Shown here: piece by piece, positions 11,952-24,238 of the stretch
Layout of the letters: each line of letters begins with the position of its first letter
How positions within the stretch are numbered: position 1 is the stretch's first letter
Program-made: the position numbers and the translations under genes
Notes under the pieces: model-generated
The model's input: the letters and a program-made list of their open reading frames with translations, nothing else
Told to the model about the DNA's origin: nothing
Database searches by the model: none
From: Phaeosaccion multiseriatum
Taxonomy: Eukaryota > Ochrophyta, other classes
Assembly (NCBI GenBank): GCA_965112735.1
Contig: OZ218962.1
Location: 2,294,001 to 2,358,000, forward strand
DNA length: 64,000 nucleotides
Reading direction: 5' to 3'

Positions 11952-13426
11952 CTACCCGCTGTTAGGCATGAGCATCCCAAGCGCTTCTTGCACCGACCGT
12001 GGCAACGCGTCCGCGGAGGACAACACCGCCCCTACCAGCAGGGCCAGGAGCAGCAGCAGCAGCAGCAAGCCCCCCACGCGCACAACCGTTTCGTCGTCGT
12101 CCTCCTCCTCGTCTTCGAGCCTCTTTCTCCTCCTCCTTACCCCGCTGCTGCTACTGCTGCTCCCCCCCCGCCCGCGTCCGCCCCCCCCTCCCTCCCCATC
12201 TTCATCGTCGTCCTCCCCAGCGCTGTCCTCCTCCCCCTCCTCCTCGAAACCGTCGAAGGCCACGCCATACTTGTTGCCCTTCCGCTTCGTCACCGCTCGC
12301 CGTTTCATTATCTTGGCCACGGAAGACACTTTGTAGATGCGGCGAATACCTCCGCCGCTGTCCACGCACGACTGAGTGATATAATGGAGATTAATGGTGG
12401 AGGATGGTCGTGGATGGATGGTAGTGGATGGATGATAGTGGATGGATGGTAGTGGATGGATGGCAGTGGATGGGGTTTGATTTGATGGGGAAGTTGTGCA
12501 TAGCATGGCAGCGCATGATGGCAGCGTGCGCAGTGGTTAAGAGAGGGAGGGGGGTAACATGAACATGCCCACATGAGGAACGACATGTGCAAGGAAGGAA
12601 GCGCGTTGGCGAAGAAAAGAGACAAGCTTATGCAGAGAGATGGACGTGTTGGTGGTTCAGTCAGTCTGTGAGTCTGTAAGTCAGGCCGCCCAGTCAGTCG
12701 AGCAGGAGGACAGGAAAGAGGGAGAGCGCGAGGGGAAAGAGAAAGAGGCACAAGACATGCACAAGAGAGAGGACCACGCGAAGGACAGAAGCGGGACACC
12801 CACAGACGGGAGAGAGAGAGAGAGAGAGGGGAGAGAGAGAGGAGACCGAGAGACACACACAAAGATGCAAAGAATCCGCCCACCCCACCGCTCGCCGCCC
12901 AGCACGCACGCACGTACATACGCACGCACATACGCACGCACATACGCACGCACGCACGCACGCACATACGCACGCACATACGCACGCACCCGAATGTCGC
13001 TGTTAATGATGTCATCGAGGCGCTTGAGCAGGGTCGCGTCCACCTTGAGGAAGGACGCAAAGTCCTGACTAGGCAGCTTGAGGCGGTAGTTCGCCAGCTC
13101 GGGCATGTCTCCGTCGGGAATGAGATGGCGGGCTTGAACTGGTGGATGAGTATAGGGACCGCGGTGTGTTCGTATGTCAACGGAGGGAGGGGGGAGGGAG
13201 GGAGGGAGGGAGGGAAGGAGGGAAGGGGGCCCGGGGGGTTAGAGGGAACGCGCCTCATCATTCGGCCAATAACTGCCTACGTGCGCTTCGGTCTCTGCCT
13301 TTTCCTTTGCTCTGACCAAGCTTGCGTGCGTGTATGTGTGTGTGAGTGTGTGAGAGAGAGTGAGGGAGAGAGAGAAAAAGAGAAGGAGAGAGAGAAAGAG
13401 AGAAGGAGAGAGAGAAAGAGAGAAGG

Positions 13427-13465
<39 letters not shown>

Positions 13466-15214
13466 CGAGAAAGAGAGACAGAGAGAAAGAGAGAAGGGAG
13501 AGAAAGAGCTCCTTCCTTCCACCCTTCAGGGTAACTCCTTGTCCGGCCCGCCACAACTGCCACTACCCCTGCCCCTTTCTCTCCTCTGACCACGCTCGTG
13601 AGAGAGAGAGAGAGTTCCAGAGAGAGTTCCAGAGAGAATTCCGGAGAGAGTTCCACCCTTCATTGCTGAAGGTCCTTATCCTCCGCCGCTTCAGCTCTTT
13701 CATGCCCCTGCCCTGCCCTGCCCACACACCTGTGCATACCATCCATTCCCCTCAGCCTTTCCAGCCCCCCCCGTGTGCCCCCGGTCGAATCCAAAGGCGT
13801 CGCCAGCGCACGACCCACTCTCACACTCAGTCAGTCAACCCCCCCAAGCCGCACCCCCCCCCCACCCAAGATCGACCACAACAGAGACCTTCAGCGTATT
13901 CCAAAGCATCCTCTACATACACACATACACACTTCCTTGCCGTACACGCTGAAAGCGTTTTGGAGTACAAGAGGGAGGGAGACACAGCCCCCCCGCAAAG
14001 ACAAACTCAAACTCAAACTGAAAGTACACGTCTTACGTACCTTGCTTGAACACGTCCTCGAGGTTGTCGATGAGCTGCGCCTTTCGCTCTGCCTTTCCGT
14101 ACAAATAGGGCATCTCTCGGCGGAGGAAATCGAGGATGCAGATGTGGACCTTGGAGAGGAGAGAGGGAAAGAGACAGAGGGAGGAAGAGGAGGAAGAGGA
14201 GGAAGAGGAAGAGGAGGAGGAGGAGGAGGAGGAGGAGGAGGAGGAGGAGGAGGGAGAGGGAGGGAGAGGAAGAGGGAGAGGGAGAGGAAGAGGGGAAGGA
14301 GAGGGAGAGAGGGAGACGAGAGAGAGGGGAGAGGGAGACGGAGGGGGAGAGGAACCAAGAGAGGGAGGGAGAGAGAGTGAGAGGGAAAGGCAGAGAGAGG
14401 GGGAGGAGGAGAGAGAGAAGGGAGAGAGTGAAAGACTTGAGAAGGGGGGGGCAGCGAGAGATACTCAGATGGAGATTGAAAGAGAGGAGACAACAGGAAA
14501 CTGTGACAGCGGAAGAGAAGACAATACAATACAGCAGTTGGTGATACGCCAGTGGTGCAGCAGCAGCAGTGGTGATAGAACAGCAGGGGTGGTACCGCCT
14601 CGCTAGAAAAAGCACAAAGCAGAAAAAACGTGACTTCCTGGCCGACTACTCACCTTGAGCATTCGGGCCCTTTTAATGACTTCATTGATCCTCCTGAGGC
14701 CAGTGTTGGTGGGGAGATCAAGCATCTCTTTGCGTAGCTTGGCCTCATCCTCGTCAAAGGTTGTGTCGTTAGGGGGGCTGCATTGGGTTGATTGGGAGAG
14801 GGGGGGGGGGAAGGAGGAGGGGAATGAGGGGAGGAGGAGGAGGAGGAGGAGGAGGAGGAGAAGGAGGAGGGGAATGAGGGGAGGAGGAGGAGGAGGAGGA
14901 GGAGGAGGAGGAGGAGGAGGAGGAGGAGGAGGAGGAGGAGGAGGAGGAGGAGGAGGAGGAGGAGGAGGAGGAGGAGGAGGAGGAGGAGGAGGAGGAGGAG
15001 GAGGAGGAGGAGGAGGAGGAGGAGGAGGAGGAGGAGGAGCCCGGGGGGGGGGGGCGGGGGGGCGGGGGGCGGGCCAAAGCACGGATTTGTTTCCGTGTAC
15101 GGCATGTTTGCCCTTGGCTCTACCCATGTGCCTCTGCCTCCTTCCCTGCCCGTACCCCTCTCTCCCCCTCTATGCCCATATGCCTTCTCTCTCTCCTCTT
15201 CCCTCTCTCTCGCC

Positions 15215-15261
<47 letters not shown>

Positions 15262-16065
15262 CCTCTCGCTCACTCGCCCACCCGCACCTGTCTGGGTGTC
15301 TTCGATTCCCCGACCACCACGACCCTACAAAGACAGGAGGGAGCTCGCTCTTCTTCCTAAAGGAGCGACTGATGGACCACATGAGCGCGCCATACACCTT
15401 AATGAGGCGGTCGGCATCGACCTCTTGCGCCTTGTTGAGGATGATGCGCACCTTGCCTGAGGAGGGGGGGAGGTGAGGGGAGGGGAGGGGAGGGTGAGAG
15501 GAGGGGAGGGGGAGAGGAGAGGGGAGGTGAGCAGGGAGAGAGGAGGAATGGAAAGGGAAGGAGGGGAGAGAAAGGGGGCGAATGAGTGAGGGAGAGGAGA
15601 GGGGACCAAAGGGTGTACAACGAGGGGAAGAGAGGAAGGGGGAGGAAAAGGAGAGGAGGAGCTTCCCTTTCTTGCTCTTCCTTGCTGAATCACCAACTTG
15701 CTTCCTGCACCCCCGACTTGCTTGCTTGTATCACCAACTTAGTTGCTTGCCTGTGTTGCCGGCCACCACGTCGAGCACCTCTCTGAACTCGTCTGAGATG
15801 TCGAGCTTGTGCGCGTCGAACATCACCAGGATGAGGTCGGAACGGTCGGCGAACCACTTGGCCACCGCGGGGAACGGGTAGCCTGGGAGGGAGGGGGAGG
15901 AAGGGGAGAGACGGGGGAAGGGGGGGGGGTGAGTGTGAGGTAGGGAGGGAGGGAAGGAGGGAGGGAAGGAGGGAGGGAGGGAGGGAGGGAGGGCGTACGA
16001 GTGTCAGGTGGGGAGGGAGGGAGGGAAGGAGGGAAGGAGACGTGTATGGTTCTCCGCCTCCTCCT

Positions 16066-16112
<47 letters not shown>

Positions 16113-16130
16113 CCTGCTACTATACTGTTA

Positions 16131-16184
<54 letters not shown>

Positions 16185-16885
16185 TTACTGCTGCTGCTGC
16201 TGCTGCTCACCTCTATCTATGCTTTGCTTCTCGCCCGCGAGCACCCCCGGGGAGTCCACGAAGGTAATATGCTGCAGCACCTCCGCAGGGAGGATGGAGG
16301 CCTCGAAGCGGTTGAGAAAGGAGGTTCCGAAACGACGGAGTCCTGCGAAGGGTAACTCGTCCATCACCGCGAGGGCCGTTCCTTTGATGATTCTCTCCTC
16401 CTCGCCCATTATCACCACCTGACACCACGCAGCCAAGCAGCGGCAAACGTGTTGGAAGGGGAAGGGGAAGGGGTGAGTGTGGGGTATGTGGAGTGGAGTG
16501 CATATACATGAGGTCAGACGAGAATCCACCACCGTACTTGACGGAGCCTGACGGAGCCTCTTGTCTTTCCCCGAGCCTCTTTGTTTGTTCATTGTCAGGC
16601 GAATGTCCATCACATCTTTCCCCAGCCTCTTTGTTTGTTCATTGTCAGGCGAATGTCCATAGCCTCTTTGTTTGTTCATTGTCAGGCGAATGTCCATCAC
16701 ACGGCACCGCCCTTGCCACTGCCTCTGCGTGTATAAAGGGATTGGGGTGGGTCTTACGTAACTGAGAGGAGAGTCTTACGTAACAGAGAGGAGAGAGGAG
16801 AGAGGAGGGAGGACAGCAGGGGCCTGTCTCCCTCTCCCTCCTTCCATATCTCTCTCATCTATGCGTCTCCCTCATCTCTCTCCCT

Positions 16886-16951
<66 letters not shown>

Positions 16952-17308
16952 CGTGTGTGATGTACCTGAAAGCCGTCGGTGCTAGGCTCCGGGCCAATGT
17001 TACAGTTGGGAAACGGCCTCCCGATGAGGTGTTGCACCATGGTGGTCTTACCCACACTGTACTGACCCAAGAGTAGCACTTGGGGCCGGGCTTGCAGCTC
17101 AGCCTCTGTGATGGGGTCCATGTGGAACAAGTGGAACAGAGAGGCCTCCTCCAGGGGAAGCAGCTTGTTCATGTACAGGACCTGTTGGTATGGGTTTAGG
17201 TGATGCGTGATGCATGATGCGTAATAGGCGGGGAGGGAGGGGGCGTGGTGAGGATCGGTTGAGAATGTAGGGAGGCGGGGAGGGGGGGAGACGAGAGGGG
17301 AAGAGAAA

Positions 17309-17344
<36 letters not shown>

Positions 17345-18075
17345 AGAAGAAGAAGAAGAAGAAGAAGAAGAAGGGGGAGGGAGAGGGAGGGATGAATGAG
17401 GAACCTCCACAGAGAGGGGAGAGGAGGGGAGGAGAGCGTTCGAGCGGAGCAGCAGGCGCATGGCGAGAGATGCACAGGCATGGCTCGCAGTGCAGTTACT
17501 CATCCACTCCTTCCCCTCGGCCACTGTTTTCTTACTTGGAGGGCGTCAAGCAGCTTTTGAATGTCCTCGTCCCGAGAGGTGACGGTGTGGGTGTCTGGAG
17601 GGGTGAGCAGGCGTGAAGTGGAGGTAGAGAGACGGGAAAGAGAGAGAGAGGGGAAGAGAAGAGATTAAGAGGGAGGAGAGGCAGAGAGGGAGAGGGACGA
17701 GGGAGAGAAGAAGCAGAGGGAGAAGAGAGAGGAAGAGAGGCAGGGAGAGAAAGAGACAGAGGGGCAGAGACGCAGAGCGAGACCGACCGATGGGATCGTG
17801 GTGAGAGGGCCTAAGCAGAAAGTACAGTGTTGTAACACTAGACTCGAATCAATTCCAAGCCACCTGCAACAATGCAACAGGTCGCTGCCGATCGTGAACA
17901 GACCTGCAGACGGTGGGTTTTTCGCCTTCGCCGCCCTCCCCGCTCCTGATTTATTCTCCCTCACATCCTTCTCTGCCTCCTCCTCTCCCTCCTCCTCTAC
18001 CTCCTCCTCTACCTTCTTCACCTCCACATCACCAACAACATCATATCCATTGGCTTCTGCCTTAACAGCCTCCAT
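11952..18075 (-). CDS. EHD: EHD-type dynamin-like ATPase with predicted C-terminal membrane anchor and no EH domain
   Basis: Ten exons, in transcript order 17904-18075, 17536-17594, 16966-17181, 16211-16418, 15751-15882, 15288-15456, 14654-14777, 14041-14149, 12990-13138 and 11952-12371, give 585 residues in phase. The body aligns with EHD proteins: KLLPLEEA, P-loop GQYSVGKT (about 116-123), GPEPSTDGF, DSPG (about 204-207), FDAHKLDISDEF, VYGALMWS, VFVGSWWS and the helical GDMPEL...QDF region. EHD proteins remodel endosomal membranes by ATP hydrolysis. Oddities: the G4-type motif reads NKAQ where animal EHDs have NKAD. The usual C-terminal EH domain is absent, replaced by a basic/acidic linker and a hydrophobic stretch of about 19 residues (about 545-563) ending 22 residues before the stop. 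Intron 5 has a GC donor. Family certain; the anchor is inferred from hydrophobicity. Confidence 0.93.
14531..14551 (+). repeat. Dispersed motif M1 copy in an EHD intron
   Basis: TACAGCAGTTGGTGATACGC, orientation opposite to the copy in the HECT gene, lies in the intron between EHD exons 7 and 8. Confidence 0.75.
14826..15041 (+). repeat. (GGA)n microsatellite in an EHD intron
   Basis: About 215 bp of GGA triplets (TCC on the gene's sense strand), with short GGGGAATGA interruptions at the left. The tract lies between the exon 6 donor and exon 7 acceptor of the EHD gene and reads as a pyrimidine tract in the transcript. Confidence 0.9.
15686..15742 (-). repeat. Two M1 copies beside a GC-AG intron donor
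   Basis: AATCACCAACTTGC at about 15688 and TATCACCAACTTAG at about 15730 sit in EHD intron 5. On the transcript strand the second copy starts about 9 nt after the non-canonical donor CAG|GCAAGC (15749-15750). Confidence 0.75.
16570..16698. repeat. Three direct copies of a ~37-bp repeat in an EHD intron
   Basis: The phrase AGCCTCTTTGTTTGTTCATT followed by GTCAGGCGAATGTCCAT occurs three times, essentially identical, between EHD exons 3 and 4. Spacers are 15 bp and 0 bp. It is not a microsatellite, so recent copying or slippage of a longer unit is likely. Confidence 0.85.
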
Positions 18076-18735
18076 ATGGTGTTTGTTGGTCTGCGCCTTA
18101 CAGCTACAGACCACAAAGACAGAAAGGAGTGAATCAGAAACAAGCACGAAAAAAAAAAAATTCAAACGCGATCGACTTTGAAAATCGACCCTCTCGATAC
18201 TTTTTTTTCCCCTTCCTCCTTCCCCCTCCTTACTCTTCACCTTGTGGAAGAGATGGTAGAAAGATAATTCGCACCACCTTGCTGCTAGGGCGGTTGGTAC
18301 TCTTGCCGTCGTTGTGATATTACACCTAATTGTACATATATTCATCGGATTCTCTTTCTCTTCACCATCTGTTCTATCTTTTCCTTCTGTTCCTCTTTAC
18401 CTCCTGTACCTTCTGTACCTACTGTAGTCACGCCGCCACCGCGTCTCGTCTCTCTTCCCCCTCTCTCTCTCGCCCCCCCCCCCCCCTCCCCCTCCTCTTT
18501 CTCTGTTCTCTATGGACCCTTCCTCCGTTGCTGTTTGTCTGTGAGTGGAGCAAAGCTTCAAACTCACGCACCGCCAGCTCCCTCCTCCTCATCATCAGAT
18601 GACGGTGAGCACCCTTCTTCCTCTCCTCCTCCTCTTTCTCCTCTTCTTTCTCCTCCTCCTCCTCCTCCTCCTCCTCCTCCTCCTCATCATCATCACACGA
18701 TGGTGAGCACACAACCTCCTCCTCCTCCTCCTCCT
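18076..18735. other. Region between two minus-strand genes
   Basis: This is 660 bp of (CTCC)n-rich sequence between the EHD start and the stop of the upstream-lying minus-strand gene. It must hold the EHD promoter and leader plus the 3' flank of the other gene. No exon is seen. Confidence 0.55.
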
Positions 18736-20577
18736 TCAGCCCCTAAACCGCGCGTGCACACCAGGCACCAAGTCTTCAATGAGCTTCCCCGTGAGCGTCT
18801 CGGCCTCGTAGACGGATCGAAACAGCTCCTGCCACTCAACAAAGGCCTTCAGGTGCTGGGCCGTCACCGTCGCTCCTGGAGGCATGGCAACCTTCTCTGC
18901 CAGCGCCGCTGCTGCCCAGCCGCCCCCTTTGCCCTTCTTGCCGACCGCCGCCACGACCCCGAGCTCTCGTGGAAGCTTCTTGATGAGCCAGCGCAAGAAG
19001 TGGAGTCGCCAAGTTCGTGATACAACAGGAGCAGCAGCAGCAGCAGCAACGCTTGAGCCACCTGAACCACTACCAGCATCACCACCCGGCGAGGGTGCGC
19101 TGCTGCTGCTGCTGCTGCTGCTGCTGCAAAAGCCACAGTTTCTGGGACAGCCTTCCGTCTTGCCCTTGCCCCCCGTCGCCTCCAGCATCGACGCGCACAG
19201 GATCTTACCCTGCTGCTGTATCACCAACTGCTGCATGGCCTGAGGTTGGGCGGCAGCGGCAGCAGCAACAGCGACGATAGGAGCAGAGGCAGGAGTAGCC
19301 ATTCCCTCTCCCATGTCTGCCTGAAACACTCCTGTTCCTGCTCCTGCTCCTTCTGCTGCGCTTTGCCCTGTTGCTCCTCCTCCTGCTCCTGCTCCTGCTC
19401 CTTGTCCTCCCCCTGCCACCACTGCTCCTCCTGTACCACCACGTCCTCCCCCTGCTGCTGCCCCCTCTACGGCTGCGACTGCTTGTGATCGGGCTCTTCT
19501 CTTAGCGAGGGCGGCGTCAAAGCGCAAGAAGAGGGCCTCCGTGTCCGCCCAGGTCACCAACGCCGCTGCCACAAGCACCTTGCTCCAGCTGCATGCACCA
19601 GGGCAGGAAGGAAGGGGGATGAGGGCGATCAGGAAGGCAGGGGAAAGGGCCGTCTTGTATGCAGTCCCAAGCACAGGTTGTACCTTTAATTAATTAAAAG
19701 CATTGTTTTACACCGACAGAAAGACAGAGACGTCTATTCTCTCTCAACACACACGCGCGCGCGCACACACACACACGCACGCACACACCCACCCACACAT
19801 ACACACACAAAAACACAAAAACATACACACACGCACACATACACACACACCCCCGCGCACAAACACACATGCTTACGCACGCATATATACGAACGCACAC
19901 ACGTACGTACCTACCTACGTACGTACCTGGGTCTGAGGGCTGAGGCGCTCAAGAAGTCCCTCAGTACAGCGTCCCCATATTCCTTCGTCATGGCCACCGC
20001 AGCCGAACATTGTCGATGGCCCGCCGCCGCTGGTGATGATGATGATCCTGCTGCTGCTGCTGGTGGTGGTGGTGGTGGTGCTGAATCAGGTGATGACGGC
20101 GGCTCTTGCTTCCCTCCCCCCCCCGCCGCTGCCGCCGCCCCAGCAGAAGAAGGGGCACGGGCGGGAGGAGGACCGCAGCGAGCCGAGCGGGAGGGAGCCG
20201 CCAGCATGGCCTCTATTGAGGACCACATCATCGAAGGGTCCACAGAGGCGTCACCGCGCACATAAAGCAGTCTCCGGTGCTGCCACATTCGGCTCTCCAG
20301 CAGCTGACTCTTCAGCCACTCCAGTCGGACACTCCTCGCCAGTGCTCGCTTCGCCGCTCGGTTGTTGCGCATTGGAACGTCACTCTGGGAGTGAGAATGA
20401 GGGACAGAATGAGAGCGTAAGGGTGAGGGTGAGGGTGAGAGGAGAGTGAGGATCGGGGTGGGCGTGCGGGTGAGGGTGACAGAGGGCGAGGGTGAGGGTG
20501 GGGGTGAGGGTGAGGGTGAGAGTGGGGGTGAGGGTGAGGGTGAGGGTGGAGGGTGAGGGTGAGGGTGAGGGTGAGGA

Positions 20578-20609
<32 letters not shown>

Positions 20610-21899
20610 GGGGTGGGGGTGAGGGTGAGGGTGAGGGTGAGGGCGAGGGCCAGGGTCAAGGTCAGGTTGAGGGTGAGGGTCAAGATCAAGGTGAGGAGCC
20701 GGGTAACGGGTCAGGGTCAGCATCAGAGCCAGAGGTCAGGGTCACGGCTAGGATCAGGACCAGAAATCAGGGTCAGAGTCATTGTTAACATCGGGTCAGG
20801 GGTCAGGGGCCGCGCACAACACCACCAAAACAACGAACAACAAGAAAAGGAAGGCAACTCGCAAGGATTCTGCCTCTCCCCCTCCCCGCCCCCTCCTTCC
20901 CTCCTCCCCCTTCCCACCTTGCTTTTCTCGAGCTTGGCCGCGTTTTTCAACACTTTCTTGGCGTATTTTTCCATCTCTGCTTTCTGCCATGGCGTCTGGG
21001 AAACCGTAGAGCTCCCTCCTCCTCCTCCCCCGGTGGTGCGACTGAGGGCTGTGTGGTATACTTCGGCTGTTATAAACATATTACGGCTGTGGTGCACGCG
21101 TTTGCTGCTGATGATGGCATTCAGAGGGCCCTCTTTCGCATCTCCAACAAGCCTCTGGGCCTCTCTGTAAATAGAGAGGGGGAGGGGGGAGGAGCAGGAT
21201 GAGGAGGGGACAAGGGGGGGAGGATGAGAGTGAGGAGTGAGGTAATCTGCGCATCATTCGAGGTTTGGAGTGGGAGAGGGAGGGGAAGGGGGAGAGGAGG
21301 GGGGGGATGAGACAGGCGGTGGAGAGGGTAAAGGGGAGGACACTTGAGAGAAAGCGGCGGAGAGAGAGAACGGAGAAGAGAGGGAGAGAGACGGAGAGAA
21401 GGAGATTGAGAGGGCATGCGAGTGCGGGGGGTCGGCCGGAAAGAGTCCGGGGGGTGAGGTAAAAATCAGGGGGGAGGGGGGGAGGGGCGGGATAATTAGC
21501 GCGAGGGTGTGGGAGGGGCGTCGAGGGCTACCCACATTACATCAGGAGGAATCAAGAGGAGGGGGGGGGGGGAGGAGAAGAAAAGGGGGGGGTGCTAAGG
21601 AGGCATGCCATGAGGCGGGCTTTTCGTACTCACTTGGGGTATAGCATGCTCTTCTTGCCAAAGAAGGACGCGCAGGTGGGACAGCAGATGGTACACCTGA
21701 CACCGTGGAACTCGGCCATGTGGGGAATGGGCTGGTGGCATCCAACACACTCCGGGCGGTTGTCGGCAGATGCCGCGGGAGCCGCCGCAGCACCTGTAGC
21801 GGTGCGTTCTGTAGCGGTGCGTTCTGCAAGCTGCCATGTGCTTCCACCAAAGTTCGCGTGCACCGCTGCGTCTGGCATCTCCGCGTCCTCGTAAATCAT
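18736..21899 (-). CDS. Uncharacterised protein with a Cys-rich, probably zinc-binding segment
   Basis: Four exons, in transcript order 21634-21899, 20918-21164, 19927-20384 and 18736-19588, give 607 residues in phase. I do not recognise the family. Exon 1 carries CVGCHQPIPH then RCTICCPTC, a compact Cys/His cluster that could bind zinc. Exon 2 has a basic helical stretch (QKAEMEKYAKKVLKNAAKL), and exon 3 begins basic and helical (RAAKRALARSVRLEWLK). The last exon has Gly/Ala/Ser runs and ends in a more ordered part (LRWLIKKLPRELG, HLKAFVEWQELF). A 15-bp tandem duplication at about 21795-21824 encodes repeated ERTAT. The codons include one copy of motif M1 read as LVIQQ. The ATG chosen opens MIYEDAEMPDA; an internal Met seven residues later is possible. 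The gene is divergent from the transporter gene. Confidence 0.75.
19211..19235 (-). repeat. Dispersed motif M1 inside codons, read LVIQQ
   Basis: TGCTGCTGTATCACCAACTG lies in the last exon of the unknown Cys-rich gene. On the coding strand it is read as QQLVIQQ, a frame different from the VSPTA/AVGDT reading in other genes. Confidence 0.75.
20441..20700 (+). repeat. (GGGTGA)n hexamer array in an intron
   Basis: About 250 bp of GAGGGTGAGGGTGAGGG repeats, with GGGGGTGAG and GGTCAGGGTCAG variants to the right. It lies between exons 2 and 3 of the Cys-rich gene. The unit resembles a telomere-like hexamer but is embedded in a gene. Confidence 0.85.
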
Positions 21900-22052
21900 C
21901 TTCTTTTTTTTCCTCCCCCTTGCTTTCTCCGATTGTAAAAGGAGCCAGCCGAGGGTTAAGCCCCATCTGTGATCTTGCCATCTGGACACCCACTCCGCTC
22001 ACTTGCCATTTTTTTCCCTCCCTCCCCCTCGCTTTCGCCTCTATTTTTCCGA
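21900..22052. promoter_or_regulatory. Short divergent intergenic region
   Basis: Only 153 bp separate the start codons of the minus-strand Cys-rich gene and the plus-strand transporter. It must carry both leaders and at least core promoter elements. It is pyrimidine-rich on the plus strand; no TATA box is obvious. The start codons are inferred, so the distance may change. Confidence 0.5.
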
Positions 22053-23034
22053 ATGGCGAAAAAGGAGTACCTGCTGGCCAACTTGGGAAGCAGCAGCAGT
22101 AGTAGTAGTAGTAGCAGTAGCAATAACAGCAATGGCAAAGTGGAGCAAAGTCTGGAAGAGGCGGGAAGCGGAAGCAGTGCCCCCGCCCAAGAACCAAGAG
22201 GCTGGCCGACTGTCCTCTCCTCCACGAGGGTAAACGTCGACGGAAATGATAGTGAGGAGGAGGATAGCGGTGGGAGGCATGGCCGCAGCCGGAGGAGAGA
22301 CAAGAGAAAAGCCGGGTACGGGCTCCTCATCAGCAGCAGCGGAAGCACCAGCACCAGGCAACTCAACGCCGCCGACGGAGGCGAGCAAGACGACGAAGAC
22401 TACATAGAGGAGCAAGACGAAGAGCGCGCCATTACCACCGCCCTCAGCATACCCCTCGACATGGATGAAGTGCTTGAGCAAGTGGGCTTCGGTCCCTGGT
22501 GGGGGCTGGTCCTGTCCGGTCTCTGCCTGGGCAATGCGGGCATGGCAGGGCAGGCGGGCATCCTCACCTTCCTCAGTGGGTGCGTCAGGCAGGATTGGGG
22601 AATTTCCTCCAACGATGAGGCCGCCATCTCCAGTATTGTGAGTAGTCAGAGGTGTTAAGCAGTAGTGAATTGTGAGGACTGAATAGTTGGATGGCAATGC
22701 ATGGCAAGAAGTTGCTGCCGACGCCGCCGCCGCTGCAGCCAGGGTCTCTGATGGCGGGCATGGGAGAGAGAGAGAGGTGGGGGGAGGTGGATAGAGTCAC
22801 CTTCTCTTCCTGTCCCTCCGCAGCCTCACGCCCAGTGCTTGCTTACTTCTTCGCACCGCCCCCCCCCCACCGTCCCGTACCCCACCAGGTCTTCTTCTCG
22901 ACAGCTGCCGGGGCCCTGGTGTGGGGGCCTTGGGTGGACAAGCGAGGCCGAAGAAAGGGAACCCTTCTCGTGACGGCAGGAGTCGCCTTCTTCGGCTTCC
23001 TTACCGCCGCTAGCCCCAACCTTGTGAGTCTTGG

Positions 23035-23077
<43 letters not shown>

Positions 23078-23514
23078 CCCATATACTTGCTGCTGCTGCG
23101 GCTGCTCTGGGGTCAGCCTTCCACACACGTGGCTGACGCAGGTTCAGCTTCAGTTTCAGTTTCAGTTTCAAGGACCCCCCTCTTCTCTTCAGGCCAGCCC
23201 CTTACCCTAGTTGTGATTGGCCCACCTCCACGCTCACCACACACTTGAAACTTGAAATTGCCCCCCACCCACCTACTGCCTTCCATCCATCCATCCATTG
23301 TTTCTCTGCCGTCCATCCCATCTACTGCCATCCACCCCCCAGGCGTGGCTGCTCTTCTTTCGTGGCATGGTGGGCTTCAGTCTCGGAGGGGCAGCGGCTC
23401 CCTTCGTGTATCTTGAGGAGATCTCCACCCCGCGGCACAGGGGGATGGTCATGATCGCCTACTTCGCCTGGTGGGCAATGGGCACGCTCGCGCTCACGGG
23501 CATGGTAGGGAAGG

Positions 23515-23545
<31 letters not shown>

Positions 23546-24083
23546 TGTGTGTGTGTGTGTGCGACCAACCCAGAAAGCGAAACAAACAACCAAATGAATA
23601 AGAAACTTAACAACTTCTTGTCCTGCCCTCTCCCCTCCTCCACCCCTCCTACCCGTGCCCCCCTCCCCTCTCTCCTCTCTCCTCTCTCCTCCTCCCAGGC
23701 ATGGTTGTTCTTGTCAGCTGGCGACGCAAACCGAAACGCCCAAGCCGATGCCCATGAGAGCAGTGGCGGTAGTGGCTGGAGGGTGCTGGTGGCAGCCTCT
23801 GCGGCGGTAGAGCTGGTGGCGCTGCTGCTGCTGCTGCCGTGTATTTACGAGTCGCCGCGGTGGTTGCTCGCTGCGGGGAGGAAGGATGAGGCTGAGTACA
23901 CGCTGAGGCGCATGGCCAAGAGGAACGGACGAGAGCTGTCCGCAGAGGTGAGGGAGAGTGTGTGTGTGAGAGAGAGGGGAGGGAGGGAGGGAGGGAGGGA
24001 GAGAGGGAGGAAGGAGGGAGGGAGGGAGGGAGGAAGGAGGGAGGGAGGGAGGGAGGGAGGAAGGAGGGAGGGAGCCAATCATG

Positions 24084-24114
<31 letters not shown>

Positions 24115-24116
24115 AC

Positions 24117-24156
<40 letters not shown>

Positions 24157-24183
24157 CCACACACATCCACACACACGCACGCA

Positions 24184-24238
<55 letters not shown>

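Noticed and set aside
16570-16698. CRISPR-like direct repeats
   Set aside because: Only three copies, one with no spacer, inside an intron of a eukaryotic gene.
20441-20700. True chromosome end or telomere
   Set aside because: It sits in an intron with coding exons in phase on both sides; listed only as a telomere-like array.
23030-23240. Motif M3 run (TTCAGTTTCAGTTTC) as extra coding sequence of the transporter
   Set aside because: It lies between a good donor (CTT|GTGAGTC) and acceptor (CCCCAG|GCG), and the MFS alignment continues without it.
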